Source of the DNA: Herbihabitans rhizosphaerae
GTDB lineage: Bacteria; Actinomycetota; Actinomycetes; Mycobacteriales; Pseudonocardiaceae
Direction: 5' to 3'
DNA length: 64,000 nt
Assembly: GCF_004216555.1 (NCBI RefSeq)
Contig: NZ_SGWQ01000014.1
Location: 1-64,000 of the forward strand
The position numbers were made by a program, and so were the translations under genes. Of this stretch, positions 29,827-38,481 are shown in pieces; the first letter of the stretch is position 1, and the number at the start of each line of letters is the position of its first letter. The notes below the pieces were generated by a model. That model was not told the DNA's origin. It saw only the letters and a list, made by a program, of their open reading frames with translations, and did not search any database.

Positions 29827-30837
29827 TCAGGCGAAGCGGTGTAGTGCCGAGGTGAGTGCGGTCAACTCGGGCGTGAACCGCTGGTAGGACAACGGCGTCT
29901 CGTTGTTCCAGGGGACCAGGCGGCCGGCCCTCACCGCGGGGAGTTGCCGCCAGGTCGGGACGTTGCCCAGCCCGTCCGGGCCGAGCGACAGCGATCCGCC
30001 GCGTGCGTCGTAGAGGATCACGTCGGCCTCGTACTTGCCGATGTTCTCCCAGCTCACCTGCTCGTAGTAGCCGCCGTCGGCGGTGTCGGGTTTCTCCGGC
30101 AGAACGAACCGCACGCCCTTGTTCTGGTAGTGCCTGCTCGTCGCGAACGCGGTCGGATTGGCGACGTAACAGGTGTCCTTCTGCGCCGAGAGCAGCAGCA
30201 CGCGCAGGCCCGCCGCCTTCTTGATCGCCTCACCGAGTGCCGCGTCGGCGCGCTCGAATTCCTGGCGAGCCTGGCGGATCGCGGGGGAGTCGGTGTCGGC
30301 GCCGAGTGCCCGCGCCAGTGCCGCGAACTTGGCGATGCCCTCAGGCATGGAGATTCCCTGCAGGCCGATTCCGACGCTGGGGGCGGTCTTGTCCACCCGG
30401 TCGGCCTGCGTGTCCGGGACGTACCACATCTGCTGCTTGAGGTAGATGACGGTGACCAGCAACTGCGGGTCCAGCGAGGCGAACTTGTCGAAGTTGAACT
30501 CGTTCCACACGTTGCCCAGCGAGGTCACGGCGTTCAGATCGACTCCGCCCACCTGTGGGTCCGGCTTGCCGTCGGGCAGTTTCGACGGGCCGAAGACGGC
30601 GATCGGCCTGATGCCGAAGTCCCACAGCGCCGCGGCGGCGGTCACCTGCGCGACGATCCGCGCCGGACGCGGGCCGTCGAGCTTGCGACCGCGGTCGTCG
30701 GTGAAGGTCCATGTGGGCCCGCCGGCGCCGGTCGGGTTCTCCTCGGTGTAGCCGCAGGAACTCAGCAGCGTCGTCGCGCCGAGGGCCGCCGTACCCGCGA
30801 GGAAGCCGCGGCGGGACAGCGTGGGGAGGTCTCTCAT
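29827..30837 (-). CDS. Iron-siderophore ABC transporter substrate-binding lipoprotein
   Basis: A 336-aa periplasmic-binding-type lipoprotein. RRGFLAGTAALGATTLLSSC has a twin-arginine-type n-region and lipobox L-S-S-C (cysteine 28). Mature-domain segments ARIVAQVTAAAALWDFGI and VSWENIGKYEADVILYDARGG are of the FepB/FhuD type. It would capture ferric siderophore outside the membrane for the divergent FecCD permeases. AAGGA precedes ATG. The shared intergenic region holds an IdeR-type iron box. Confidence 0.88.
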   Translation of the reverse strand: MRDLPTLSRRGFLAGTAALGATTLLSSCGYTEENPTGAGGPTWTFTDDRGRKLDGPRPARIVAQVTAAAALWDFGIRPIAVFGPSKLPDGKPDPQVGGVDLNAVTSLGNVWNEFNFDKFASLDPQLLVTVIYLKQQMWYVPDTQADRVDKTAPSVGIGLQGISMPEGIAKFAALARALGADTDSPAIRQARQEFERADAALGEAIKKAAGLRVLLLSAQKDTCYVANPTAFATSRHYQNKGVRFVLPEKPDTADGGYYEQVSWENIGKYEADVILYDARGGSLSLGPDGLGNVPTWRQLPAVRAGRLVPWNNETPLSYQRFTPELTALTSALHRFA

Positions 30838-30866
30838 GGGGTTCGTCCTTCACACCGAGTGTCAGC

Positions 30867-30885
30867 TGAGGTTAGCCTGCCCTTA
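30867..30885. promoter_or_regulatory. IdeR/DmdR-type iron box
   Basis: TGAGGTTAGCCTGCCCTTA matches 14 of 19 positions of the palindromic iron box TTAGGTTAGGCTAACCTAA. It lies between the divergent binding-protein and permease genes, 11 nt before the permease ATG. Fe2+-loaded IdeR would repress both. Confidence 0.75.
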
Positions 30886-30895
30886 GTGTAAGACC

Positions 30896-31897
30896 ATGGT
30901 TGGGACCACCCGGCGCACCTCGCTGCGAACCGTGGCGCTGATCGGCATCGTGATCGCGCTCGTCGTGGCGATCTTGCTGTCCATCGGATTCGGGTCCAAC
31001 CGGCTGTCCCTGGCCAGCGTTCTGCACGGTCTGTTCGCCTACGACGGCACGGCGGACGACGTCGTGGTCCGCGACGACCGCCTGCCCAGGACGCTGGTCG
31101 GCGTGGTCGTCGGCATGGCGCTCGGCCTCGCGGGCGCGCTGATGCAGGCCGTCACCCGCAACCCGATCGCCGAACCCGGCCTGCTCGGGATCAACCACGG
31201 CGCCGCGTTCGCGATCGTCGCCGGCTCCGCGCTGCTGTCCGTGCACGATCCCGACCAACTGATCTGGCTGGCGTTCGGTGGGGCGCTGCTCGGCACCTGG
31301 CTGGTCTCGGTGATCGGCGGCGCGATCAGCCCGATCCGACTCGTGCTCGCCGGTGTCGCGGTGCAGGCCGTGTTCGTGGGACTCAACCAGGCGTTTCAGG
31401 TGATCAACACACACAACCTCGACCAGATGCGCTTCTGGCTGGTCGGCTCGCTGGTCAACCGCGACCTGGCCGGCTTCGCCGGACTCGTGCCGTTCTTCGT
31501 CGCCGGCATGGTGATCGCCGCCGTGCTGGCCGGGCCGCTCAACGTGATCGCGCTCGGCGAGGACACCGCGCGCGGCCTCGGCGCCAATCCGGCGGTGACC
31601 CGGCTCGCCGGCATGGTGGCGGTCGGCCTGCTGAGCGCCGCCGCCACCGCGGCGTGCGGCCCGATCGCGTTCGTCGGACTGATGACGCCGCACCTGGTGC
31701 GGCTGATGGTCGGGCAGGACGAACGGTGGGTGCTCGCGCTGTCCGCGTTGTCGGCCCCCGTGCTGCTGTTGATCTGCGACGTGCTCGGCCGGGTACTCGG
31801 CTCGCCGGGCGAGATCCAGGTCGGCGTGATGATGGACATCGTCGGCGGCATCGCGTTCGTGCTCGTCGTGCGGCGGCTCAAGGCGGTGCGCCGATGA
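30896..31897 (+). CDS. FecCD-family siderophore permease (first)
   Basis: A 333-aa polytopic membrane protein of the BtuC/FecCD fold with about 9-10 spans. LPRTLVGVVVGMALGLAGALMQAVTRNPIAEPGLLGINHGAA is the classic FecCD block near residues 60-105. The coupling-helix region GLGANPAVTRLAG and GPIAFVGLMTPHLVRL follow. TAGTGT just 5-6 nt before ATG suggests a leaderless, iron-controlled transcript. ATGA overlap with the second permease means the pair forms a heterodimer. Confidence 0.92.
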   Translation: MVGTTRRTSLRTVALIGIVIALVVAILLSIGFGSNRLSLASVLHGLFAYDGTADDVVVRDDRLPRTLVGVVVGMALGLAGALMQAVTRNPIAEPGLLGINHGAAFAIVAGSALLSVHDPDQLIWLAFGGALLGTWLVSVIGGAISPIRLVLAGVAVQAVFVGLNQAFQVINTHNLDQMRFWLVGSLVNRDLAGFAGLVPFFVAGMVIAAVLAGPLNVIALGEDTARGLGANPAVTRLAGMVAVGLLSAAATAACGPIAFVGLMTPHLVRLMVGQDERWVLALSALSAPVLLLICDVLGRVLGSPGEIQVGVMMDIVGGIAFVLVVRRLKAVRR

Positions 31898-32907
31898 CCA
31901 CGCCGACTCCCAGGGAGGTCGGCCTCGACCGCCGGACGATCGTGACGGTCGCGATCCTGGCCGCGGTGACGGTCGTGCTGATCGTGTTGTCGGTCGGCAC
32001 GGGCGACTACCCGATGACCCCGGCCGACGTGGTGCGCACGCTCGCCGGCAACGGCACCAAGGCGCAGTACCTGGTGGTCACCGGCCGGCTGCCGAGGGTC
32101 CTGGTCGCGGTGCTGGTCGGCGCGGCGCTCGCACTGGCGGGGGCGGTCTTCCAGACGTTGACCCGCAACCCGCTCGGCAGCCCGGACATCATCGGCTTCA
32201 CGACGGGATCGGCGACCGGCGGCATCGCGATGATCCTGCTCGTCGGCTCCACGCCGAGCGTGGTCGCCCTCGGCGCGCTCGGCGGCGGGCTGCTCACGAC
32301 GGTGGTCATCATGGCGCTGTGCGCACCGCACGGGCTGTCGAGTTCACGGGTGGTGCTGCTCGGCGTCGCGGTCAGCGCGGTGCTCGCGGGCGTCAACTCC
32401 TACCTTCTGGTCAAGGCCAGCAAAGAGAACGCCGCGCGGGCGACCGTGTGGCTGGTCGGCGATCTCGCCGGCCGTGACTGGCACTACCTGGTCCCGCTGG
32501 CCGTCGCGCTGGCGATCCTGGTGCCGGCGGTGCTCGTCAACGGACGGGCGCTGCGGATGCTGGAGATGGGTGACGAGATCGCCACCGGTGTCGGGGTCGC
32601 CGTCGGCCGGGTACGCGTGCTGCTGCTCGTCCTCGCGGTCGCGCTGGTCGCCGCGGCCACCGCCGCCGCGGGGCCGGTGCCCTTCATCGCCCTGATCGCC
32701 CCGCAGGTCGCCCGCCGGCTGACTCGACTGCCCGGACCGAACCTGGTGGCGTCGGTGTTCGTCGGTGCGGCACTCGTCGTCGCGGCGGACTACCTGGGAC
32801 AGCGCGTCCTGTCCTCGTCGCTGCTGCCGGTGGGCGTCGTCGCGGCCACCCTCGGCGGTGTCTACCTGGTGTTCCTGCTGCTGGTCGGGCGCAGGCGCGG
32901 AGCCTGA
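31894..32907 (+). CDS. FecCD-family siderophore permease (second)
   Basis: A 337-aa partner permease. LPRVLVAVLVGAALALAGAVFQTLTRNPLGSPDIIGF is the conserved block, and GPVPFIALIAPQVARRL matches the C-terminal family motif. ATG at 31894 overlaps the preceding stop as ATGA. No ATP-binding subunit gene follows; the next gene is a convergent acetyltransferase, so the ATPase must be encoded elsewhere or shared. Confidence 0.92.
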   Translation: MTTPTPREVGLDRRTIVTVAILAAVTVVLIVLSVGTGDYPMTPADVVRTLAGNGTKAQYLVVTGRLPRVLVAVLVGAALALAGAVFQTLTRNPLGSPDIIGFTTGSATGGIAMILLVGSTPSVVALGALGGGLLTTVVIMALCAPHGLSSSRVVLLGVAVSAVLAGVNSYLLVKASKENAARATVWLVGDLAGRDWHYLVPLAVALAILVPAVLVNGRALRMLEMGDEIATGVGVAVGRVRVLLLVLAVALVAAATAAAGPVPFIALIAPQVARRLTRLPGPNLVASVFVGAALVVAADYLGQRVLSSSLLPVGVVAATLGGVYLVFLLLVGRRRGA

Positions 32908-32912
32908 TCCGA

Positions 32913-34142
32913 TCAGAAGATCTCGGGACAGTTGGGCGTCTCGTCGGTCAGGAACGCCGTGGACACCCGCGCCAGCGCGCCCGGCGTCAGCTCGCGGATC
33001 CGGCCGGCCGCCGCCAGCGTGGTGAGCCGGGTGCCGCCGAGGTAGATCGCGCCGAGATCGGTGATGTCCAGCGCCAGATCCGCCGCGGCCTCGGTGCGCG
33101 ATACGCGCACGTCCCCGTCGTTCTCCCCGCCATTCGCGGTGAACCGCCAGCGGCCCGCGTTCCACGGGCACCCCGCGTCGGACACCTCCAGCACCGCGTC
33201 CACCGGCGTGGCGTACCGGCGCGCGGACAGCGCCCGATCCACGTCGACCACCCTGATCCACAACCCGTCGGAATGCCGCCGGCGCGCGGTGCGCGGGTTG
33301 CTCAGCATGTGTACCAGCGGCTCGTCCGGCCCGGCGGCGTAGGTCAGCTCGCCGATCAGGTCGTGGTCGAGCAGGAATCGCCACAGCGCCGCGTACGCGG
33401 TCGGCGTGGTGGCCAGAAAGTGTTGCACCGTAAGGGATCCCTTGGGGCCGACGTCGCCCCAGTCGCCCTTCACCCGGTAGACCGCGCAGCCCTGCGGGTG
33501 CACCGCGAACCGGTACTTCGAGCTGCCCTCCCTGCGGTGCTCGCCGTCGTCGAGCACGTAGGTCCACGCCGCGTCGTCGCGCGACAGGTACCCGACCCGG
33601 GTCGGCGCCACCTTGTCGTACAGCTCGCGCAGGAACGGCAGCGCGTGCTCCCGGTCCTGCTCGCGCACGCGGTCCTCGCCGAGGTCCACGCCCGGCCGGA
33701 ACTCGCTGCGCGCGGCGATCGTGATGTCGGCGTAGTAGGTGGCCAGGCCGTAGCCGAACCGGCCGTAGATGGCCGCCTCGGACGCCCACAGCCCCGCGAT
33801 GGGCTCGCCACCCCGCTCGTGCAGCTCGCGCAGCTGCGCGTCCATGACCATGCGGAGGATGCCGCGCCGCCGGTGGCTCTGCGACACGGCGACCGAGGTC
33901 ACCGCCGCGAACGGAACCTGCCCGACGCCGGGCAGCGTGATCGCCTTGCTCATGATCGCGCCGGTGCCGGCCAGCTCGTCGCCGTCGAACACGCCGTGCG
34001 TGCGTTCCGGTTCGTACAGGGCGCGGACCAGCTCCCGGTCGCCGTGCGGCGGGTCGACCAGGAAGGCGCGCTGGATCAGCGTGTCGACGGCGGTGAAGTC
34101 GTCATCGGTGAGACTGCGCAGACGCAGTGTGGAATCGGCCAC
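32913..34142 (-). CDS. Eis-like GNAT N-acetyltransferase
   Basis: A 409-aa enzyme with tandem GNAT domains and a sterol-carrier-like C-terminus. VTSVAVSQSHRRRGILRMVM is the acetyl-CoA pyrophosphate loop. LWASEAAIYGRFGYG carries the conserved tyrosine region. The extreme C-terminal phenylalanine (PNCPEIF) is the carboxylate-donating residue seen in Eis proteins. Eis homologues acetylate aminoglycosides or other amines; the substrate here is unknown. Start MADSTLRLRSL. Confidence 0.88.
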   Translation of the reverse strand: MADSTLRLRSLTDDDFTAVDTLIQRAFLVDPPHGDRELVRALYEPERTHGVFDGDELAGTGAIMSKAITLPGVGQVPFAAVTSVAVSQSHRRRGILRMVMDAQLRELHERGGEPIAGLWASEAAIYGRFGYGLATYYADITIAARSEFRPGVDLGEDRVREQDREHALPFLRELYDKVAPTRVGYLSRDDAAWTYVLDDGEHRREGSSKYRFAVHPQGCAVYRVKGDWGDVGPKGSLTVQHFLATTPTAYAALWRFLLDHDLIGELTYAAGPDEPLVHMLSNPRTARRRHSDGLWIRVVDVDRALSARRYATPVDAVLEVSDAGCPWNAGRWRFTANGGENDGDVRVSRTEAAADLALDITDLGAIYLGGTRLTTLAAAGRIRELTPGALARVSTAFLTDETPNCPEIF

Positions 34143-34266
34143 AGTGGAGTGATACGCGCAATGCGGGCGAACCGCCAGCCAATTACGTCACTCGTCGTGG
34201 CGAGACGACCGCCCATCGCGCAGGGGTTGGAGCCGGCAACGCTACGAAAGTATGGTGTCGCTATAG

Positions 34267-34818
34267 GTGGCCACTGTGGCGGGGTGGATGTTGAGGGTAG
34301 ACGCGCTCCTACTTGTCCGTGAGGCGACGGTCGACGACGCCGATCGGGTCAGCGACGTGCATGCCGAGGCGATGCGGGTCGCCTACCGCGACCTGTTCGA
34401 ACCCTGGTTCCTCGAGAAGTTGGTGGCCGAGCGGCGAGCCTTATGGCCGCGGCTCATGGCGTCCGAGGAATTCGAGCCGTCCAGCGTGCTGATCGCCGAA
34501 CGAGGCGACCGGCTCGCCGGATTCATCCATTTCGGGCCGTACGCCGGCAAGAACGGTGACGGCGAGATCTACACCTGCTACACGCATCCGGAGCTGTGGC
34601 GCATCGGAGTGGGCTCGACACTGGTCAACAACGCCTGGGAGATCCTCGTCGAGGACGGCTACCCGAAGGTGCGGCTGTGGACCCTGGCCGGAGCCAACCG
34701 ATCCCGGCGCTTCTACACCAGCAAGGGGTTCGTCGCCACGGGTCAGACCAGGGAACGAGACTTCGGCGACGGGCGGCCGGTGCTCCAAGTGGAATACCTG
34801 CGAACCTGCCGACCGTGA
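34267..34818 (+). CDS. GNAT-family N-acetyltransferase
   Basis: A 183-aa GNAT protein. LVREATVDDADRVSDVHAEAMR starts the fold. YTHPELWRIGVGSTLVNNAWEILVEDG contains the R/Q-x-x-G-x-G/A acetyl-CoA motif. VRLWTLAGANRSRRFYTSKGFVATG is the C-terminal motif. Start uncertain: GTG at 34267 has a TATGGT-like -10 just upstream, while ATG at 34288 is closer to the conserved start. Substrate unknown. It precedes the tRNA pair. Confidence 0.85.
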   Translation: MATVAGWMLRVDALLLVREATVDDADRVSDVHAEAMRVAYRDLFEPWFLEKLVAERRALWPRLMASEEFEPSSVLIAERGDRLAGFIHFGPYAGKNGDGEIYTCYTHPELWRIGVGSTLVNNAWEILVEDGYPKVRLWTLAGANRSRRFYTSKGFVATGQTRERDFGDGRPVLQVEYLRTCRP

Positions 34819-34855
34819 TTCGCTACGCTGTGCCTTGCGCCGGTCGCCGGCGTGT

Positions 34856-34926
34856 GCGGGCGTAGCTCAATGGTAGAGCCCCAGTCTTCCAAACTGGCTA
34901 CGCGGGTTCGATTCCCGTCGCCCGCT
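34856..34926 (+). tRNA. tRNA-Gly (anticodon TCC)
   Basis: 71-nt cloverleaf without encoded CCA. The acceptor GCGGGCG pairs with CGCCCGC. The anticodon loop CTTCCAA places TCC at 34888-34890. The T arm is GCGGGTTCGATTCCCGT-like with TTCGATT. Confidence 0.95.
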
Positions 34927-34927
34927 C

Positions 34928-35001
34928 CGGGGTGTGGCGCAGCTTGGTAGCGCACTCGCTTTGGGAGCGAGGGGCCGCAGGTTCAAATCCTGTCACCCCG
35001 A
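34928..35001 (+). tRNA. tRNA-Pro (anticodon TGG)
   Basis: 74-nt cloverleaf 1 bp after tRNA-Gly. The acceptor CGGGGTG pairs with CACCCCG. The anticodon stem CTCGC/GCGAG encloses TTTGGGA, with TGG at 34962-34964. T loop GTTCAAATC is present. Confidence 0.95.
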
Positions 35002-35006
35002 CGAGC

Positions 35007-35045
35007 GACGAGCCCTGCCCGCGGAAAGCGCGGGCAGGGCTCGTC
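35007..35045 (+). terminator. Intrinsic terminator of the tRNA operon
   Basis: A perfect 17-bp GC-rich stem (35007-35023 with 35029-35045) closes a GAAAG loop right after tRNA-Pro, followed by TCATTAC. The T tract is weak but the stem is very stable. Confidence 0.85.
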
Positions 35046-35153
35046 TCATTACTCCCGGGGGGGCCGAGCCCCCCGGACCCCCACGTTCCTCCCGGGTCAG
35101 CTTCCAGCGGGGTGCGCCCTACTCGGGCGCGGGCGCCCTCGTGGGCACATTTC

Positions 35154-35378
35154 TTACGCCGCATGCCGCCGGCTGATCAGTCGTCGTGCGAATCGCAGAC
35201 GGCTGCGGTGGGATGGCTCGGCGTCGTCCTCGGCGGTCGGAGGTGTGTCCTCGTCCGGATGTCCAGCCGCCGGTTGGCGCGGCCCGGCCGGCTCGCCCCA
35301 AGCCTGGAGCACCAACCGCTGTCGGCGAGGACCTGGACGGTCAGCCGGCTCGTGCGTCGGGAAAGTCGTGGCAGCCAT
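35154..35378 (-). CDS. Small hypothetical protein
   Basis: A 74-aa ORF on the minus strand. It starts MAATTFPTHEPADRPGPRRQ, continues with RLVLQAWGEPAGPR and ends in a basic RSRLRFARRLISRRHAA. GAAGGAG lies about 11 nt before the ATG, a slightly long spacing. No domain known. Composition and the basic tail are compatible with a small regulatory or nucleic-acid-binding protein, but it may be non-coding. Confidence 0.35.
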   Translation of the reverse strand: MAATTFPTHEPADRPGPRRQRLVLQAWGEPAGPRQPAAGHPDEDTPPTAEDDAEPSHRSRLRFARRLISRRHAA

Positions 35379-36188
35379 GAGTTGTCTCGCTCCTTCGCGG
35401 TTGTCCGAGCGACTGGACCGGGGTGGCCGCCCCAGCCCCAGTCGCGCTGCCCCGCCCATAGGCGCGCTGGACCGCTATTGCCTGGGGGCGGGGTGACGAA
35501 GTCTTTTCCGGATGTACACCGCGACCTGCTCCACCCGTTGGGCTGACATTCCGGGTGGTTCGGCTGGATTAATCGCAACCGTTCTGGCTATAGTCTTCAT
35601 GCGAGCCCTTCGTGAATCGCATCATCGGGTGGCTTCAGCGAGCCGGCTCCCTGTTACAGCAGGGAGCCGGGCCATTCCCAGGGCTGCTTCTCATGTGGTG
35701 CGGTCAAATGCCCCAAAGAGTGGCGCCGTCGGCTCATTCCCAGTTTGCACATGAGTGATCGTGAGCGTCAGACCGGCCCACCCTATGCGCCAAACGGCCG
35801 CAAATCTACGTCGAACGGTCGAAGATCACCGGCCGAACGAGGTGCCGTTATCGGGAATGGGAATAATCGCGCGACGTCATCCCATTCGTTAGGCGCATTA
35901 CTCCGTTCCGGGGCCTGACAGCGCTGCCAAAATCAACGGAGCGCGAGGCCATCTGCCTGCCTGTGGAGCGAAAGGCGGCGAGACGTCATCCGGATGGCGG
36001 CAGTGCCCGACTAGTCACGACTGGTCCGAACGAGTGCTACCCGAGAGTATTTCCGATCTCATCAAATGGGACTGGACGTCATCTACCTCGACGAACTTCC
36101 ACAACTGGCGGTCGATGCCCAACCACGCGAGAATATTCCTGACCGCGATTAATCGCGGTGCTGCTCACTCGGAGGAAGGATCTCGATC
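35379..36188. other. Gene-poor, lower-GC region after the tRNA pair
   Basis: No convincing coding region. Short open frames here lack ribosome sites and codon bias. It contains a hairpin at 35643-35670 and three copies of GACGTCATC (35873, 35982, 36075) spaced 109 and 93 bp before the DUF397 gene. Lower GC and position behind tRNA genes suggest acquired or decayed DNA. I see no attachment-site duplication of the tRNA 3' end. Confidence 0.45.
35643..35670. terminator. Hairpin, 11-bp stem
   Basis: CCGGCTCCCTG and CAGGGAGCCGG pair perfectly around loop TTACAG, with no strong T run. Terminator-like, but no clear gene precedes it. Confidence 0.45.
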
Positions 36189-36392
36189 ATGAGGGGCTCG
36201 TTGACTGCTAACGTGAAATCCGGGGCCGGCGCATGGATACGGTCGAGCTACTCCACGCCGAACAACAACTGCGTGGAGGTGCGGTTCGGAGGCGACGGCG
36301 TTGCCGTGCGTGATTCGAAGAGTGCGAGCCAGTCGATCCTGACGTTCGACGGCTGCCGGTGGCGAGACTTCGTCACGCACTCAGGTCGATAA
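36189..36392 (+). CDS. DUF397 domain protein
   Basis: A 67-aa DUF397 protein: WIRSSYSTPNNNCVEVRFGGDGVAVRDSK is the diagnostic motif. These small actinobacterial proteins are encoded beside XRE/DUF5753 regulators (WhiJ-like systems) and likely bind them. GGAGGAAGG lies upstream of the ATG with a slightly long gap. The regulator partner follows 140 bp downstream. Confidence 0.9.
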   Translation: MRGSLTANVKSGAGAWIRSSYSTPNNNCVEVRFGGDGVAVRDSKSASQSILTFDGCRWRDFVTHSGR

Positions 36393-36532
36393 ACTCGGAC
36401 GAGGTGTTGCCCTCCACCGCTGCCCTCGGCAGGGGGAGGTCGATGCGCCGAATGGGTGAACGGCTGGCGGCGTGCGACCGTTTCATCTACAACTCTCGGG
36501 GCAGATGACTCCTTCGAGTGAGGTGAAGGTCG

Positions 36533-37393
36533 GTGGCACGACGGGGCCACGCGCAGCGAGTGCCGCTGGGAGAGGCGCTTGCCGCGGCTCGCAACGCCGC
36601 GGGCCTCACGCAGGTCCAGGCGGCGAGCGTGTTGCGCTGCGGACAAGCCAAGATCAACAAGGTCGAAGCCGGCGCCAACACGATCAGCCAGCAGGACCTC
36701 GACCGGCTGCTGCGGTTCTACGACCCTCCTGCTGACATCTGCGACGAGATCCTGCTGCTGGCCGCGCAGGCGAGCGGGGGACCGTCGGCCGGCGTCTCCG
36801 CCAATCGCGACTACGTGAAGCTGCTCATGCTCGAGCGGACTGCGCGGGAGATTCTGGTCTTTCACACCGAGCGGCTGCCCAACATCCTCCAGTCCGAACA
36901 GTATCTGCTCACCCAGTATGAACGTGCGAAGGAACTGGACGACCCGAACTCGATCCTGCGGGCTCATCGAGAACGCGAACATATCTTTACGATGGAACGG
37001 CCGCCGAGATACCGCGCCGTTCTCAGTCCGTCATCGTTCTATCGCGTGCCGGGAGGGTGTGATGGGCGCCGCGCCAACTTGGTGATCGACCAGGCGCAGC
37101 ATCTCGTGACCTTGGCCGCCAGGTACGCCCCGCACCTGACCATCCAGGTGCTGTGGTGGGGCGCTGACCTTCCCTTTGTCCCGCACGACCACACCGTCCT
37201 GCGGTTCGACGGAGAGCAAAAAGATCAGGTCTACGTGGAATACGGCGCCGGCGAGAGCAAGCTCTACAGCGGTGTGGAGAAGGTCGACGCACATGTCGGG
37301 TACTGGGAAGCGGTGCACACGGCCGCGTTGAGTCAGGAAGACAGCCAGAAGTTCCTGCTCGACCTCATCGACAGAGGTGGCATCGTGTGGTGA
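36533..37393 (+). CDS. XRE-family regulator with DUF5753 domain
   Basis: A 286-aa protein. The N-terminal helix-turn-helix (LGEALAAARNAAGLTQVQAASVLRCGQAKINKVEAG, residues 12-47) is of the XRE type. The C-terminal DUF5753 (from ERTAREILVFHTERLPNILQSEQY to SQKFLLDLID) is the standard partner domain. GTG start with GAGGTGAAGG upstream. Forms the regulator half of the DUF397 pair. Its target is unknown, but family members influence development and secondary metabolism in streptomycetes. Confidence 0.9.
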   Translation: MARRGHAQRVPLGEALAAARNAAGLTQVQAASVLRCGQAKINKVEAGANTISQQDLDRLLRFYDPPADICDEILLLAAQASGGPSAGVSANRDYVKLLMLERTAREILVFHTERLPNILQSEQYLLTQYERAKELDDPNSILRAHREREHIFTMERPPRYRAVLSPSSFYRVPGGCDGRRANLVIDQAQHLVTLAARYAPHLTIQVLWWGADLPFVPHDHTVLRFDGEQKDQVYVEYGAGESKLYSGVEKVDAHVGYWEAVHTAALSQEDSQKFLLDLIDRGGIVW

Positions 37394-37513
37394 TCGCCAG
37401 GTCGAGTAACAAGTTCCCAACAGGCCCGCACTTCGCACTGTTTGCCCGACACCAGGTTCGCTAGCATCAAAGAGATCATTCTGACACGCCGAATGCGGGA
37501 GGCGCGGCACACT

Positions 37514-38401
37514 GTGTCTGAACAGAATTCAGATCCGATTCCACCAGCGGGGATCGACTTGGAGCGCCCCAGCGCTGCTCGAATTTACGACTACCTCCTC
37601 GGTGGTACCGCCAACTGGGCGATAGATCGCAAATTTGGTGACGCTGTGGTGTCCAAGTTTCCTCTTGCGCGCGATTTGGCGCGCGCCAACCGCCAGTTTC
37701 TCAACCGAGCCGTGCGCTACTTGACGAAGCAAGGAGTCAAGCAGTTCCTGGACATCGGCGCCGGCGTGCCGACCGCCGGCAACACCCACCAAGTCGCGGA
37801 CGAACTCTTGCGCGGGGCGGGCCAGGAGCCCGACGTTCGCGTGGTCTACGTGGACAACGAACCTGTCGCTGTCGCGCACGCCGATCTGCTCCTGAACGAA
37901 GAGGGAGACGCCACCCGCCACGCGGTGATCGAGGCCGACCTCCGGCGTCCCGACGATCTCTGGCAAGAGGTCCTGGACACGGAGATCTTCGACCTCGACG
38001 AGCCGATCGCGCTGCTCCTGATCGCCGTACTCCACTTCCAGCAGCCGGATACCGATGGAAACGACGTCGGGGAGGAGTCGGTGGCCCGACTCCGCGAGCT
38101 GCTGCCGACGGGGTCCTATCTCGCACTGTCCCACGCCACCGACGACGGAGTTCCGGACGAGCACCGCGTCAAACTGGCCGAACTCAAGGCGATGTACGCC
38201 GAGTCGGCCAGTAGCAGTCTCATCTTCCGTCCCCGGACCGCGGTCGCCAGCCTGCTCGGCGACTTTCAGCTCGTCGAACCAGGCTGGACATGGACTCCCG
38301 ACTGGCGCCCCGAGGAAACCGGGCCACAAGCCCAACGGATCAGGTTCCCCACGCCGGCACACGCCGTGGTCTGGGCCGGCGTCGGGCAGAAGTTGCCGTA
38401 G
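37514..38401 (+). CDS. SAM-dependent methyltransferase (DUF574 family)
   Basis: A 295-aa protein of the DUF574 methyltransferase family. ERPSAARIYDYLLGGTANWAIDR near residue 15 is the family hallmark. QFLDIGAGVPTAGNTHQ is the SAM-binding motif I, and VVYVDNEPVAVAHADLLL motif II. Genes of this family often sit beside DUF397/XRE modules in actinomycetes; the substrate is unknown. I chose GTG 37514, with GGGAGG about 10 nt upstream, over the TTG at 37442. Ends at a 22-bp terminator. Confidence 0.88.
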   Translation: MSEQNSDPIPPAGIDLERPSAARIYDYLLGGTANWAIDRKFGDAVVSKFPLARDLARANRQFLNRAVRYLTKQGVKQFLDIGAGVPTAGNTHQVADELLRGAGQEPDVRVVYVDNEPVAVAHADLLLNEEGDATRHAVIEADLRRPDDLWQEVLDTEIFDLDEPIALLLIAVLHFQQPDTDGNDVGEESVARLRELLPTGSYLALSHATDDGVPDEHRVKLAELKAMYAESASSSLIFRPRTAVASLLGDFQLVEPGWTWTPDWRPEETGPQAQRIRFPTPAHAVVWAGVGQKLP

Positions 38402-38424
38402 CGCACATGTCAGCAGCTTGAATT

Positions 38425-38472
38425 CTGATGGCGATGCCCTTGGGAATCAATTCCCGAGGGCATCGCCATCAG
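38425..38472. terminator. Long 22-bp hairpin terminator
   Basis: Arms 38425-38446 and 38451-38472 pair over 22 positions with one G-U pair and a TCAA loop. It lies between the methyltransferase stop and the convergent decayed peptide gene, so it can terminate both directions. Confidence 0.85.
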
Positions 38473-38481
38473 TGGGTGTGA

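Noticed and set aside
34856-35001. tRNA genes as an integration site of a mobile element
   Set aside because: No integrase gene and no duplicated tRNA 3' end seen downstream; kept only as a hotspot suggestion.
35512-35754. 80-aa plus-strand ORF in the post-tRNA region
   Set aside because: No ribosome site, poor codon bias and it crosses a hairpin.
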